Of a stretch of 64,000 nucleotides of DNA, positions 1 through 7,522 are shown piece after piece. Within the stretch, counting starts at the first letter, position 1. Each line of letters begins with the position of its first letter. Position numbers and translations under genes: made by a program. Origin of the DNA: Planococcus salinus (lineage in GTDB: Bacteria; Bacillota; Bacilli; Bacillales_A; Planococcaceae); the NCBI RefSeq assembly GCF_003719725.1, contig NZ_RIAX01000003.1, forward strand, positions 331,621 to 395,620, read 5' to 3'. The notes under the pieces are model-generated. The model did no database searches, had not been told where the DNA came from, and saw nothing but the letters and a program-made list of their open reading frames with translations.

Positions 1-100
1 CCAAGTCCAGGATGACACAATCCGCCTCTGAAGAAACCGCTTTCTTGGTGACAGCAGCATTTTTTCCAGGCACAAATAGATACGACCGTCGCGTAAGCAT
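1..100 (-). CDS. CitE/HpcH-HpaI-type lyase, N-terminal fragment
   Basis: This gene is cut by the left edge; only the first 33 codons are inside. The reading frame starts with ATG at 100 behind a GAGGGG ribosome binding site. It encodes RRSYLFVPGKN followed by ADCVILDL, the typical start of the citrate-lyase beta / HpcH TIM-barrel family (RRS-LFVPG-N, then the first beta strand ending in the conserved acidic segment). Family members cleave or form C-C bonds on CoA-linked or free hydroxy acids. The position next to tartrate/malate-type genes suggests a role in the same catabolic route. The substrate cannot be told from this piece. It may be transcribed separately, because an operator-like palindrome lies just upstream. 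Confidence 0.75.
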   Translation of the reverse strand, partial: MLTRRSYLFVPGKNAAVTKKAVSSEADCVILDL

Positions 101-124
101 GAAAACCCCTCATTTCTTTAATGG

Positions 125-140
125 ATATTGGATACAATAT
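125..140. promoter_or_regulatory. candidate GntR-family operator
   Basis: The sequence ATATTG-GATA-CAATAT is an inverted repeat with perfect 6-bp arms around a 4-bp centre, 25 bases upstream of the lyase start codon. The core TATTGGATACAA (126-137) recurs exactly at 7252-7263 in the TRAP transporter promoter region. FCD-type GntR regulators bind short TTG-N-CAA-like palindromes, and one such regulator is encoded at 1305-1970. The assignment to that regulator is inference. Confidence 0.5.
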
Positions 141-202
141 ATATTTACATCGTACTAAACTAATTCTCTTGTGTAAAATAAAAATCAGAAAATTCGAATC
201 GT

Positions 203-1258
203 TTATTTTTTGATACGGGCTATAATGGCATCCGTTACTTCTTTCGTATTCGAGTGCCCCCCAATATCAGCAGTTTTAATCCCGGCTTCCAAAGAACTTT
301 CAATAGCTTCTAATAAGACGTTGCCCATTTCCGGTTCTCCAAAATGATCCAGCATCATCTTGGCTGTCCAAATCTGGCCAATCGGATTGGCGATGCCTTT
401 GCCGTAAATGTCTGGAGCCGAGCCATGTACCGGTTCAAACATCGAAGGGTACTTGCCATTCAAATTGATATTTCCTGCTGGTGCTATTCCGATGCTCCCC
501 ATAATTGCGGCACCCAAATCACTTAAAATGTCTCCGAATAAATTGCTGGCCACTACTACATCCAAAGTATGCGGCTTTGTCACGAAAAAAGCGGACAAGG
601 CATCGATGTGTTCGCTGTTCGTCGGAATATTTGAATGTTTTTCTGAAACTTCGGAGAAAACTTCATCCCAAAAAGGCATAGAATGGACAATTCCATTTGA
701 CTTGGTGGCACTTGTCACATGGCCACTCCTCTGTTCTGCCAATTGGAAAGCATACTCCATGACTCTGGAGACTCCTTTTTTGGTAAATACCGCATTTTGG
801 ATAACAATTTCGTCTTCTCCGTTATGGACTCTCCCTCCCGAACTGCTGTATTCCCCTTCGCTGTTTTCTCTTACAATCATAATGTCAAAGTCTCTGGGAT
901 TGCCTAATGGAGAGACTATTCCTTTTATTTGCTTGGCCGGCCTTACGTTGATCACTTGCTCAAACTCTCTCCGGATCTTCAGCAACAAGCCGTTTAAGGA
1001 AATATGATCGGCTACAATCGACGGATCCCCAATCGCCCCTAAAAAAATAGCATCACTTTGACGCAGCTGATCAAGGCCATCTTTGGGCATCATTTCTCCA
1101 TGTTCTGCATAGTAATCAGAGCTCCATGGGTAATGGATGGCATCAAATTTCAATCCACCATGCACTTCTGATAGTGTATCCAATACACGCAATGCTTCCG
1201 GCACAACTTCCTTTCCGATCCCGTCTCCAGGAATGACCGCTAGCTGAATGTTTTTCAT
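203..1258 (-). CDS. Tartrate/D-malate dehydrogenase-like (isopropylmalate dehydrogenase family)
   Basis: This is a 351-residue NAD-dependent beta-decarboxylating dehydrogenase. It starts MKNIQLAVIPGDGIGKEV, with the glycine-rich family start. It carries the ENSEGEYSS segment (about residue 130), the SNGIVHSMPFWDEVF region that supplies the catalytic lysine neighbourhood, and the C-terminal GSAPDIYGKGIANP NAD-binding motif. The ENSEGEYS-GG signature and length fit tartrate dehydrogenase / D-malate dehydrogenase (TtuC/DmlA) better than LeuB. The ATG at 1258 follows AAAGGAAGGAAG; a longer upstream frame has no ribosome site and would run into the regulator gene. It is the last gene of a leftward set after the GntR regulator and likely oxidises tartrate or D-malate in the cytoplasm. 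Exact substrate is inferred. Confidence 0.85.
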   Translation of the reverse strand: MKNIQLAVIPGDGIGKEVVPEALRVLDTLSEVHGGLKFDAIHYPWSSDYYAEHGEMMPKDGLDQLRQSDAIFLGAIGDPSIVADHISLNGLLLKIRREFEQVINVRPAKQIKGIVSPLGNPRDFDIMIVRENSEGEYSSSGGRVHNGEDEIVIQNAVFTKKGVSRVMEYAFQLAEQRSGHVTSATKSNGIVHSMPFWDEVFSEVSEKHSNIPTNSEHIDALSAFFVTKPHTLDVVVASNLFGDILSDLGAAIMGSIGIAPAGNINLNGKYPSMFEPVHGSAPDIYGKGIANPIGQIWTAKMMLDHFGEPEMGNVLLEAIESSLEAGIKTADIGGHSNTKEVTDAIIARIKK

Positions 1259-1304
1259 ATCCTGCTTCCTTCCTTTGCTGCTTTGCCAAAATCTTTGGCA
1301 GGCA

Positions 1305-1970
1305 TTATTTTTTTTGAACCATTTCAATCAGACTTTCTTTTGTTCTTTTAATATGCCGGATAGTGACTTCGCGAAGTTTATCAGCTTCCCGTTTTTTAGC
1401 ATATTCTACCATCAGCCGATGTTCATTGTGGGAATGTTCCAAGTGATTTACCAACAGGCTCGGAGTATAGGGGGGAACACCTTTCCATAACGTGTCGATA
1501 AATCCTTTTATCCGTTTCCATGGACATCCATCTCTCAAGATCTGATGAAATTGCATATTTAATCTCATGAAGGTTTCCACGTCTTCGGCGTTACCATTCA
1601 GCATTACCATCTCTTCATACAAGTTTTCCAATTCTTCGATGTCCTCATCGGTTAAATTCGGCAGCGATTTCACAACCGCTTCTCCTTCCAGAATTGCCCT
1701 CAGTTCGTATATCTCTTCAATATCTTCGATGGAAACGGGTGTGACGACAGCCCCTCTCCTGGGCTCAATGCGTACAAGTCCTTCCACTTCCAGTTGTCTC
1801 AGAGCTTCCCTGAGCGGCATTCTGCTGACACCCAACTTATTGGCCCATTCTTCCTGCATGAGCCGGTCTCCCATTTTGAATTCTCCAGTCAGGATTAAGT
1901 CCCGCAATTTGGTCGTAACTTTAAATTGCAAAGTAGCTCTGTCTTGATCGGTTAATCTAAACTTTTCCAT
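1305..1970 (-). CDS. GntR family transcriptional regulator, FCD subfamily
   Basis: This is a 221-residue cytoplasmic regulator. Residues about 15-80 form the winged helix-turn-helix of GntR proteins (GVSRMPLREALRQLEVEGLVRIEPRRGAVV). Residues about 85-215 are an FCD effector domain that begins with EIYELRAILEGEAV and carries the metal-site histidines seen later in the family. FCD regulators usually repress catabolic genes until an organic acid binds. The gene lies between the dehydrogenase and the semialdehyde-reductase-like gene, so it probably controls this cluster. The start at 1970 follows an AAAGAGGTG site. The effector is unknown; a hydroxy acid such as tartrate is a reasonable guess. 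Confidence 0.88.
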   Translation of the reverse strand: MEKFRLTDQDRATLQFKVTTKLRDLILTGEFKMGDRLMQEEWANKLGVSRMPLREALRQLEVEGLVRIEPRRGAVVTPVSIEDIEEIYELRAILEGEAVVKSLPNLTDEDIEELENLYEEMVMLNGNAEDVETFMRLNMQFHQILRDGCPWKRIKGFIDTLWKGVPPYTPSLLVNHLEHSHNEHRLMVEYAKKREADKLREVTIRHIKRTKESLIEMVQKK

Positions 1971-2025
1971 TGCGCACCTCTTTACTCCATTTATCCTGCT
2001 CTTAAAAGCATATGGTTGAATAAAC

Positions 2026-2044
2026 GTTGGTGTCCGAAACCAAC
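2026..2044. promoter_or_regulatory. inverted repeat upstream of the GntR gene
   Basis: GTTGGT and ACCAAC form 6-bp arms around a 7-bp centre, about 55 bases upstream of the GntR start and just after the preceding stop codon. It could be an autoregulatory operator or a weak transcript hairpin. No T-run follows on either strand, so a terminator is unlikely. Confidence 0.3.
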
Positions 2045-2051
2045 CGGATGA

Positions 2052-2939
2052 TCATCCTTTTATTTCAACACCGAACATATCCTCGATGTATTTTACAATT
2101 GCGGTGTGGTCCTGGTCTCCGCCGCCTTGGGACCAGGCATGTTTCCATAATTGAAAAGAAGAGCTGGAAATGAACATCGGCACTTTTTCTTCTTCTGCCA
2201 TAGACATTGCTATATTCAAGTCTTTGACCATCAAATCCAGTGTAAAGCCCACTTCGAACTTTCTCGTCAACACCTGGTTCGGAAATTTAAAGTCGCTCGA
2301 AAAACTTTTTCCGGTACTTGCATTGATGACATCCAGCATCTTATTGGGGTCCAACCCCATTTTTACGCCGAGCGCCATCGCTTCTCCTGTGGCAGCTAAC
2401 GTAGTGGCAGAAATCATATTATTCAATGCTTTTATGGTATGCCCTGCTCCAACTTCTCCAACATGAAAAACATTGGCGCCGATTTTGGAAAGCAGCGGCT
2501 CTACTTCTTCAAAGTCTGTCAATTCTCCACCAACCATGATGGACAGGGTTCCGTCTTCCGCTTTTTTCACCCCTCCACTGACGGGAGCATCAATCATTCG
2601 GAAGCCTTTATCCTTCATCATGGCATTCAGCTCTTTGGTCACTGATGGAATAGACGTTGTCATTTCAATCAGCAGGCTGTCCGATTGAAACCCTGCCATC
2701 AAACCTTCAGTGCCAGTCAGCGTTTCTTTGACAATGTGCACATTAGGCAATACCGTAATAATGTACGGATAGTTTGACGCCAACTCAGCTGGAGAGCCAG
2801 CTTCTTCAGCTCCCAATTCGACAAAATGCCGGACAAAGTCTTTATTTAAATCGAAAACGCCCAATTCCACTTTTTGCTCCAACAATCGTTTGGCCATTCT
2901 GCCACCCATATTGCCTAATCCGATAATCCCTACTTTCAT
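2052..2939 (-). CDS. NAD(P)-dependent 3-hydroxyisobutyrate dehydrogenase / tartronate semialdehyde reductase family
   Basis: This is a 295-residue beta-hydroxyacid dehydrogenase. The N-terminus has the GLGNMGGRMAKRLL dinucleotide-binding loop. The substrate motif APVSGGVKKAEDGTLSIMVGG lies near residue 120, and the catalytic lysine is in GHTIKALNNMISA near residue 170. The family includes 3-hydroxyisobutyrate dehydrogenase and tartronate semialdehyde reductase (GarR). With tartrate-type genes on both sides, reduction of tartronate semialdehyde to glycerate is the more likely job, but sequence alone does not separate the two. It is the third gene of the leftward run after the two dehydratase subunits, with a 51-base gap, and an AAAGGGG site precedes the ATG. 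Confidence 0.85.
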   Translation of the reverse strand: MKVGIIGLGNMGGRMAKRLLEQKVELGVFDLNKDFVRHFVELGAEEAGSPAELASNYPYIITVLPNVHIVKETLTGTEGLMAGFQSDSLLIEMTTSIPSVTKELNAMMKDKGFRMIDAPVSGGVKKAEDGTLSIMVGGELTDFEEVEPLLSKIGANVFHVGEVGAGHTIKALNNMISATTLAATGEAMALGVKMGLDPNKMLDVINASTGKSFSSDFKFPNQVLTRKFEVGFTLDLMVKDLNIAMSMAEEEKVPMFISSSSFQLWKHAWSQGGGDQDHTAIVKYIEDMFGVEIKG

Positions 2940-2990
2940 CTCGACTTGACCCCTTTACAATAAATTCGCGAAACTGGATGAAACGCCTTT

Positions 2991-3539
2991 TCAAGACTTG
3001 AACTGTGCAACCCCCTCCTGATAGATATCTCCGCCATGGGTGTCGTTGATGACGAACACCGGGAAATCTTCAATTGTCAGCTTCCGGATTGCTTCCGTCC
3101 CTAAATCTTCATAGGCAATTACTTCCGCTTTCTTGATCGAACGGGCGATCAACGCTGCCGCTCCGCCAACAGCTCCAAAATACACGGCTTTATGCTTGAC
3201 CATCGCAGTTTTCACTTCTTCGTTTCTGTACCCTTTGCCGATCATACCTTTCAATCCTTTTTCAAGGAGGCGCGGAGTATAGGCATCCATCCTGCCGCTG
3301 GTCGTTGGTCCTGCAGAGCCGATCACTTCTCCCGGCTTGGCCGGCGTCGGACCCACATAATAAAGAACCTGCCCCTTCAAATCGATGGGAAGCGGTATTC
3401 CTTCCTTCTCCTGTTCGACCATCCGCTTATGGGCAGCATCTCTTGCTGTGTAGACTACGCCAGACAGTAAGACCCTGTCCCCTGCCTTTAGCGACAACAG
3501 GTCCTCTTCGGTCAATGGTAAATGGATTTTCTTTTGCAC
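2991..3539 (-). CDS. Class I fumarate hydratase / L-tartrate dehydratase, beta subunit
   Basis: This is a 182-residue protein matching the C-terminal (beta) half of iron-sulfur fumarases. It has LKAGDRVLLSGVVYTARDAAHKRM at the start, then YVGPTPAKPGEVIGSAGPTTSGRMD, a segment that binds the substrate carboxylates. It ends with FPVFVINDTHGGDIYQEG. It starts with GTG behind AAGGAGG, 15 bases after the alpha subunit stop, so the two are co-translated as one enzyme. Two-subunit forms hydrate fumarate or dehydrate tartrate to oxaloacetate. The neighbouring tartrate-type dehydrogenase favours a tartrate or malate role; fumarase activity is equally possible. Confidence 0.88.
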   Translation of the reverse strand: MQKKIHLPLTEEDLLSLKAGDRVLLSGVVYTARDAAHKRMVEQEKEGIPLPIDLKGQVLYYVGPTPAKPGEVIGSAGPTTSGRMDAYTPRLLEKGLKGMIGKGYRNEEVKTAMVKHKAVYFGAVGGAAALIARSIKKAEVIAYEDLGTEAIRKLTIEDFPVFVINDTHGGDIYQEGVAQFKS

Positions 3540-3554
3540 GGTTTGTCCTCCTTG

Positions 3555-4397
3555 TTACATAGAGATGGTTTGATGTCTGCTCGCATGGCAATTCAGATTT
3601 ACAGCCACTGGCAAAGCAGCGATGTGGCAGGATTCCACTTCCACTTTCACGTCCAGTGCAGTGGTGCTCCCTCCCATTCCCTGCGGGCCGATGCCCAAAC
3701 GGTTGATTTCTTCCATCAATTCCATTTCCAAATCTGCCACCGCCGGATCTTCATGACGCACACCCAATGGCCGGAACAAAGATTTTTTGGCTAAATATGC
3801 ACAGCGCTCAAAATTGCCTCCGATTCCGATGCCAACTACAAGTGGTGGACAGGCATTGGGTCCGGCTTCTTTGACGATGGACAAAATATATTCTTTGGCA
3901 CCTTCGATTCCATCAGATGGCTTAAGCATCTTTAAATCGCTCATGTTTTCGGCTCCTCCGCCCTTGGCGGTCATATGAAACGTCAATGTGTCTCCTTCCA
4001 CAAGGTCGATGTGGACAATGGCCGGTGTATTGTTTCCGGTATTTTGACGGTTCAGCGGATTGTAAATCATCGAATTGCGCAGATAACCTTCTCCATAGCC
4101 TTTTGCGACTCCTTCGTTAATCGCGTCGCCCAGCTTCCCACCTTCAATATGGCAATCCTGTCCCACCTCAACGATGAAAACAGCTGTACCGGTATCCTGA
4201 CACATCGGAACTTGTTCGGCTTTGGCAATATCCGCATTGTCGATTAGTTGGGTCAGAACTTCTTTTCCAGTTTCTGATTTCTCGGTTTTCAAAGCCTGTT
4301 TGAAAGCGGTGTAGACATCATCTCCCAAATTGTAATTGGATTTCATGCACATCGTTTTTACCTCTTCGACAATATCCTGGTAGTGAATTTTTTTCAT
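3555..4397 (-). CDS. Class I fumarate hydratase / L-tartrate dehydratase, alpha subunit
   Basis: This is a 280-residue [4Fe-4S] hydro-lyase alpha subunit. Three cysteines are in the usual places for cluster ligands: QVPMCQDTGTAVF near residue 64, ANACPPLVVGIGIGGNF near 185 and RCAYLAKKSLFRP near 205. NDTP-like and GGGAENMSDLKML motifs are also present. It forms the active enzyme with the beta subunit immediately downstream. It is the first gene of the leftward hydroxy-acid operon and has a very strong AAAGGAGGAG site. The 160-base divergent region to the AEC permease probably holds the operon promoter. Substrate (fumarate or tartrate) is not resolved. Confidence 0.88.
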   Translation of the reverse strand: MKKIHYQDIVEEVKTMCMKSNYNLGDDVYTAFKQALKTEKSETGKEVLTQLIDNADIAKAEQVPMCQDTGTAVFIVEVGQDCHIEGGKLGDAINEGVAKGYGEGYLRNSMIYNPLNRQNTGNNTPAIVHIDLVEGDTLTFHMTAKGGGAENMSDLKMLKPSDGIEGAKEYILSIVKEAGPNACPPLVVGIGIGGNFERCAYLAKKSLFRPLGVRHEDPAVADLEMELMEEINRLGIGPQGMGGSTTALDVKVEVESCHIAALPVAVNLNCHASRHQTISM

Positions 4398-4491
4398 TTT
4401 TGCTCCTCCTTTCAGTCAAAACTGGAACTAAATCATTTCTTTCATTAAAGATACCCAATTACAGAGAAAATTCTAGTTTCGAAATAAAAGA

Positions 4492-4521
4492 TTGAAAATT
4501 TGAAAAAATACGTGTTATATT
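4492..4521 (+). promoter_or_regulatory. candidate Sigma-A promoter for the AEC permease
   Basis: TTGAAA (4492-4497) and TATATT (4516-4521) are separated by 18 bases, about 40 bases upstream of the permease ATG at 4559. Both hexamers match five of six consensus positions. Confidence 0.5.
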
Positions 4522-4558
4522 TTATTTACTTACATAGCGTTAGGGAGGAAATACATAA

Positions 4559-5482
4559 ATGGAGATTTTTAACATATTTTTAAATATTCTTTTGCCTATT
4601 TTGATTTTAATCGGCATAGGCGGGATTCTTCATATCAAGTTTCAATTTGATTTGAACACCTTAGCAAAGATTAACATTTACTATTTGGTGCCTGGTCTGA
4701 TATTGGTGCGCCTATATGAAACGGAAATTGCCTGGAATATGTTTTTCAAAGTATTAGTGTTTTTTATTTTTTTAAGCTTATTTTTGTATTTTGTATCCAA
4801 GTTAATCAGCAAAATTTTCCGTTTTCACAAAGGCCTCAATATCGCTTTTTCTCATAGTGCCCTTTTCTTTAACTCCGGAAATTATGGCGTCTCTGTCAAC
4901 GACTTGGCTTTCCGGCAGGATCCCATCGCCATGGCAGTGCAAGTCCTGGTATTGACATTTCAAAACCTGCTCGTCTATTCATACGGCATCCTCAGCCTTC
5001 AGCGGATCAATAAAGACAAATTGAAGCAATCCATCCCTTACTTCAAAATGCCCGTTCTCTACGCCATGTTTATTGGATTGGGGTTAAATGCCTTTGATAT
5101 CACTTTGCCACAATTCCTGTATATATCCGGTTCCTATGTGGCAGATGCGCTGATTGCCATTGCGCTCCTTACTTTAGGAGCCCAAGTCATACAACTCAAT
5201 TTCACTAAAAATATGTTCCCGGTGTATTTGAGTGTCGGCGTGCGTCTGATCATCAGTCCTCTTATTGCCTTCATCATTATCCCGTTCTTGAACGTTGACA
5301 CCATCACTGCACAGGCTATGTTTATCGCCTCTGCAGTACCCAGCTCCGTCAACAGTGCCATCATCGCACAGGAATATAACAATGAACCATCATTTGCGGC
5401 TCAGGCAGTGCTCGCTTCCACTATATTCAGTGCAATTACGGTCACAATTGTCATTTACCTGTCCCGGATCATTTTTGTGTAG
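4559..5482 (+). CDS. AEC (auxin efflux carrier) family transporter, malate permease-like
   Basis: This is a 307-residue polytopic membrane protein with about ten hydrophobic segments. It has the AEC-family conserved stretches: NIAFSHSALFFNSGNYGVSVNDLAF in the middle, ADALIAIALLTLGAQV (the family LxLG motif) and SAVPSSVNSAIIAQEYN near the C-terminus. Bacterial AEC members move dicarboxylates such as malate or malonate. The divergent position next to the fumarase/tartrate dehydratase operon fits organic-acid transport. The ATG follows AGGGAGGAAA. Confidence 0.85.
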   Translation: MEIFNIFLNILLPILILIGIGGILHIKFQFDLNTLAKINIYYLVPGLILVRLYETEIAWNMFFKVLVFFIFLSLFLYFVSKLISKIFRFHKGLNIAFSHSALFFNSGNYGVSVNDLAFRQDPIAMAVQVLVLTFQNLLVYSYGILSLQRINKDKLKQSIPYFKMPVLYAMFIGLGLNAFDITLPQFLYISGSYVADALIAIALLTLGAQVIQLNFTKNMFPVYLSVGVRLIISPLIAFIIIPFLNVDTITAQAMFIASAVPSSVNSAIIAQEYNNEPSFAAQAVLASTIFSAITVTIVIYLSRIIFV

Positions 5483-5501
5483 CAGGTTTTTACCCGCTGC
5501 A

Positions 5502-5882
5502 CTATTTTTGATCCATCTCCTCAAATACTTCTTTTGCAGACCTGAAACTATCGATGGCTGCCGGTACACCACAGTAAATCGCAGTTTGTAAAAACACTTC
5601 CTGAATTTCCTCTTTTGTCAGGCCGTTATTCAAAGCGCCTCTCACATGCAGCTTCAGTTCGTGCGGTCGATTCAATGCAGTGATCATTGCCAGATTTAAC
5701 ATGCTTCTTGTTTTCTTTGGCAAACCGGGACGCCCCCAGACCTCCCCCCAGCAATACTCAGTCACTAATTCCTGCATCGGCATATTGAAGTCATCTGCAT
5801 TCTGAATAGATTTATCCACGTACTCAGCACCTAATACGCTCCGACGAATTTCTAATCCTTTGTCAAATCTCTCTTTGTTCAT
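5502..5882 (-). CDS. Carboxymuconolactone decarboxylase (CMD) family protein
   Basis: This is a 126-residue cytoplasmic protein of the CMD/AhpD fold. The family core LPKKTRSMLNLAMITALNRPHELKLHVRGALNNG is followed by TKEEIQEVFLQTAIYCGVPAA. It resembles PcaC (4-carboxymuconolactone decarboxylase) more than AhpD, because no CxxC peroxidase motif is present. No other protocatechuate-pathway genes are visible, so aromatic degradation is not supported and the natural substrate is unknown. It sits between the AEC permease (convergent) and dctP, from which it is separated by a terminator hairpin. Confidence 0.8.
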   Translation of the reverse strand: MNKERFDKGLEIRRSVLGAEYVDKSIQNADDFNMPMQELVTEYCWGEVWGRPGLPKKTRSMLNLAMITALNRPHELKLHVRGALNNGLTKEEIQEVFLQTAIYCGVPAAIDSFRSAKEVFEEMDQK

Positions 5883-5985
5883 AATGATTCCCCTATCTTC
5901 TTGGTTTAGTTTGTTTCCATTTTGTTTGTATGTAACCGATTAACGGACAACAACCCGTCATCTCTTTCAACTGCCATCATAGTTA

Positions 5986-6027
5986 AACTGAAAAGGTTGG
6001 CTATGGTGACAGCCAACCTTTTCAGTT
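5986..6027 (-). terminator. long perfect hairpin after dctP
   Basis: A perfect inverted repeat of about 17 bp (arms 5986-6002 and 6011-6027, loop of 8) lies 23 bases after the dctP stop. It lacks a long T-run, so it may act as a terminator or as an mRNA-stabilising 3' end that keeps dctP mRNA abundant. Confidence 0.65.
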
Positions 6028-6049
6028 CTCTTAAGAAATCGATGTGAAT

Positions 6050-7096
6050 TTATTGACCGGCAGCTTCACGGGCTGCTTCATAAACATCTGCGCCGATTTC
6101 ATCTTCGTATTCGTCGTAGATTGGTTCCAATGCATCTCTGAAAACTTGAATTTGCTCATCTGTCAATTCGATGATATCTACCAATCCGCGTTCTCTGATT
6201 GTTTCTAGAGCCTGTTCATTCAATGACATTGCTTCTTCTCTTGCCACTTTTGTGCCTTCATCTACTCCGGCCTGAACGATTTCTTTTGTTGCTTCATTCA
6301 TGCCTTCCCAGAATTCAGTGTTCGTAAAGATGGCATAGTCGACGCGAGTATGGTTCATAATCGTCATATGTTCCTGTACTTCGTCAAACTTTTTCGATTC
6401 AATATTACTGAATGTATTCTCCTGGCCTTCTACTACCCCTTGGTCAAGTGCAGTATAAAGCTCACCAAAAGGAATGGATTCAGATCCTGCTCCCATAGCT
6501 GAGTATATAGACTCCAGCACCTGTCCGCCTTGTGTTCTGAACTTCAACCCTTCAAAATCATCCGGTGAGTCGATGGGACGTGCATTATTGGTGATGTGTT
6601 TCCCACCATTTGGCCACATTGATAACCCCAGTACACCGTCATCCTGAAGACTTCCTAAAATCTCCTGGCCTTTCTCCCCATCCCAGAAAGCGATAGCTTC
6701 TTCATCATTATCAAACATGAATGGAAGCGCAGGCACGTTGAACTGCGGGTTGTTGCCCACAAATTTCGTCAAGTCAGGTGCGATGAACTGTACATTGTTT
6801 GCCGCCAGGTTTTGGTATTCATCCTGATCTCCGAATAATGAACTGTTCGGGTAAATCTCCACTTCGATTTTCCCATCGGACTCCGATTCAATGTATTCTT
6901 TCATCGCCAATGCCCCTTGATGCTTAGGTGTATTCTCTGCCACAACGTGTGAGAATTTAATGGTCAGCTCCTGGATGTCATCGCCTCCGTTACCATCCCC
7001 ACTGGCAGTTGAACCCCCACTTCCTTCGTCACTTCCGCATGCTGCCAAAAACAGCAGGGTCGTAACCAGAAACAGAGAAAGCACAAATCTCTTCAT
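6050..7096 (-). CDS. dctP: TRAP transporter solute-binding lipoprotein DctP
   Basis: This is a 348-residue extracytoplasmic binding protein. A lipoprotein signal ends in LLFLAAC, with the lipidated cysteine at residue 20, followed by a Gly/Ser-rich linker. The mature part has the DctP-family order: IKFSHVVAENTPKHQGA at the start, then LKFRTQGGQVLESIYSAMGAGSESIPFGELYTALDQGVVEGQENT, with the arginine that binds the substrate carboxylate and the conserved ALDQGVVEGQEN. It partners with DctQ and DctM, which are encoded divergently. C4-dicarboxylates or hydroxy acids are likely cargo, given the neighbouring catabolic genes. Splitting the binding protein from the permease genes allows separate expression. 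Confidence 0.93.
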   Translation of the reverse strand: MKRFVLSLFLVTTLLFLAACGSDEGSGGSTASGDGNGGDDIQELTIKFSHVVAENTPKHQGALAMKEYIESESDGKIEVEIYPNSSLFGDQDEYQNLAANNVQFIAPDLTKFVGNNPQFNVPALPFMFDNDEEAIAFWDGEKGQEILGSLQDDGVLGLSMWPNGGKHITNNARPIDSPDDFEGLKFRTQGGQVLESIYSAMGAGSESIPFGELYTALDQGVVEGQENTFSNIESKKFDEVQEHMTIMNHTRVDYAIFTNTEFWEGMNEATKEIVQAGVDEGTKVAREEAMSLNEQALETIRERGLVDIIELTDEQIQVFRDALEPIYDEYEDEIGADVYEAAREAAGQ

Positions 7097-7158
7097 AAAA
7101 TTTCCCCCTTGTAATTTTAATTATTGCAGACAGTACTTTTCACCCTGTTCACATCCAA

Positions 7159-7172
7159 TGAAAGGGTTTACA
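7159..7172. promoter_or_regulatory. near-consensus cre box upstream of dctP
   Basis: TGAAAGGGTTTACA matches the CcpA site TGWAARCGYTWNCW at 13 of 14 positions. It lies about 65 bases upstream of dctP. Together with the exact site in dctQ it suggests catabolite repression. Confidence 0.45.
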
Positions 7173-7251
7173 TTTCATTTGACACCTCCTTCTTCATCAT
7201 CCATTCGGGCTTCTCAAAAGTATAAAACGAAGAAGAGTTTACCCTCTTGAT

Positions 7252-7263
7252 TATTGGATACAA
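7252..7263. promoter_or_regulatory. second copy of the putative GntR operator core
   Basis: TATTGGATACAA is identical to 126-137, upstream of the lyase fragment. It lies in the 426-base intergenic region between dctP and dctQ, so it could control the divergent TRAP genes. Confidence 0.45.
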
Positions 7264-7463
7264 CTCATCCCAAAATTATCACAATAATCAAACAGTGTAA
7301 AGAAATTTTTGAATTTTTTAATTTATTTCATTTAAGACTTTTTTTCCCCTTTCATTAAATTTCCCTCTGCTTTCAACAGCAAGTATTTTCCCCTGGTTAT
7401 CCTAATTTCAAAATAGTTAGTATTTTTTGATTTTTCCACTTGTTATTGGGAGGAGAGTATATT

Positions 7464-7508
7464 ATGATTTGTTCTATAATATCGTATCCAAAATACAAAA
7501 GACCTTAG
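7464..7508 (+). CDS. 14-codon upstream ORF ahead of dctQ
   Basis: An ATG at 7464 follows a strong GGGAGGAG site (7448-7455, spacing 8). It opens a 14-codon frame (MICSIISYPKYKRP) that stops at 7508, three bases before the dctQ ribosome binding site. The layout is that of a leader peptide or translational-coupling ORF. Nothing in the peptide suggests its own function. The rest of the 426-base intergenic region (7097-7522) holds the two regulatory motifs listed here and a TATAAT-like hexamer at 7475-7480 without a good -35. Confidence 0.4.
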   Translation: MICSIISYPKYKRP

Positions 7509-7522
7509 AAGGAGGAAAAAAT

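Noticed and set aside
408..1007. 199-codon frame on the plus strand
   Set aside because: It lies entirely opposite the dehydrogenase gene, has no ribosome site and encodes no recognisable motif. It is a shadow of the real gene.
7427..7522. N-terminal extension of dctQ from an upstream TTG
   Set aside because: No ribosome site precedes 7427, whereas 7523 has an ideal GGAGG, and the extension does not resemble the family.
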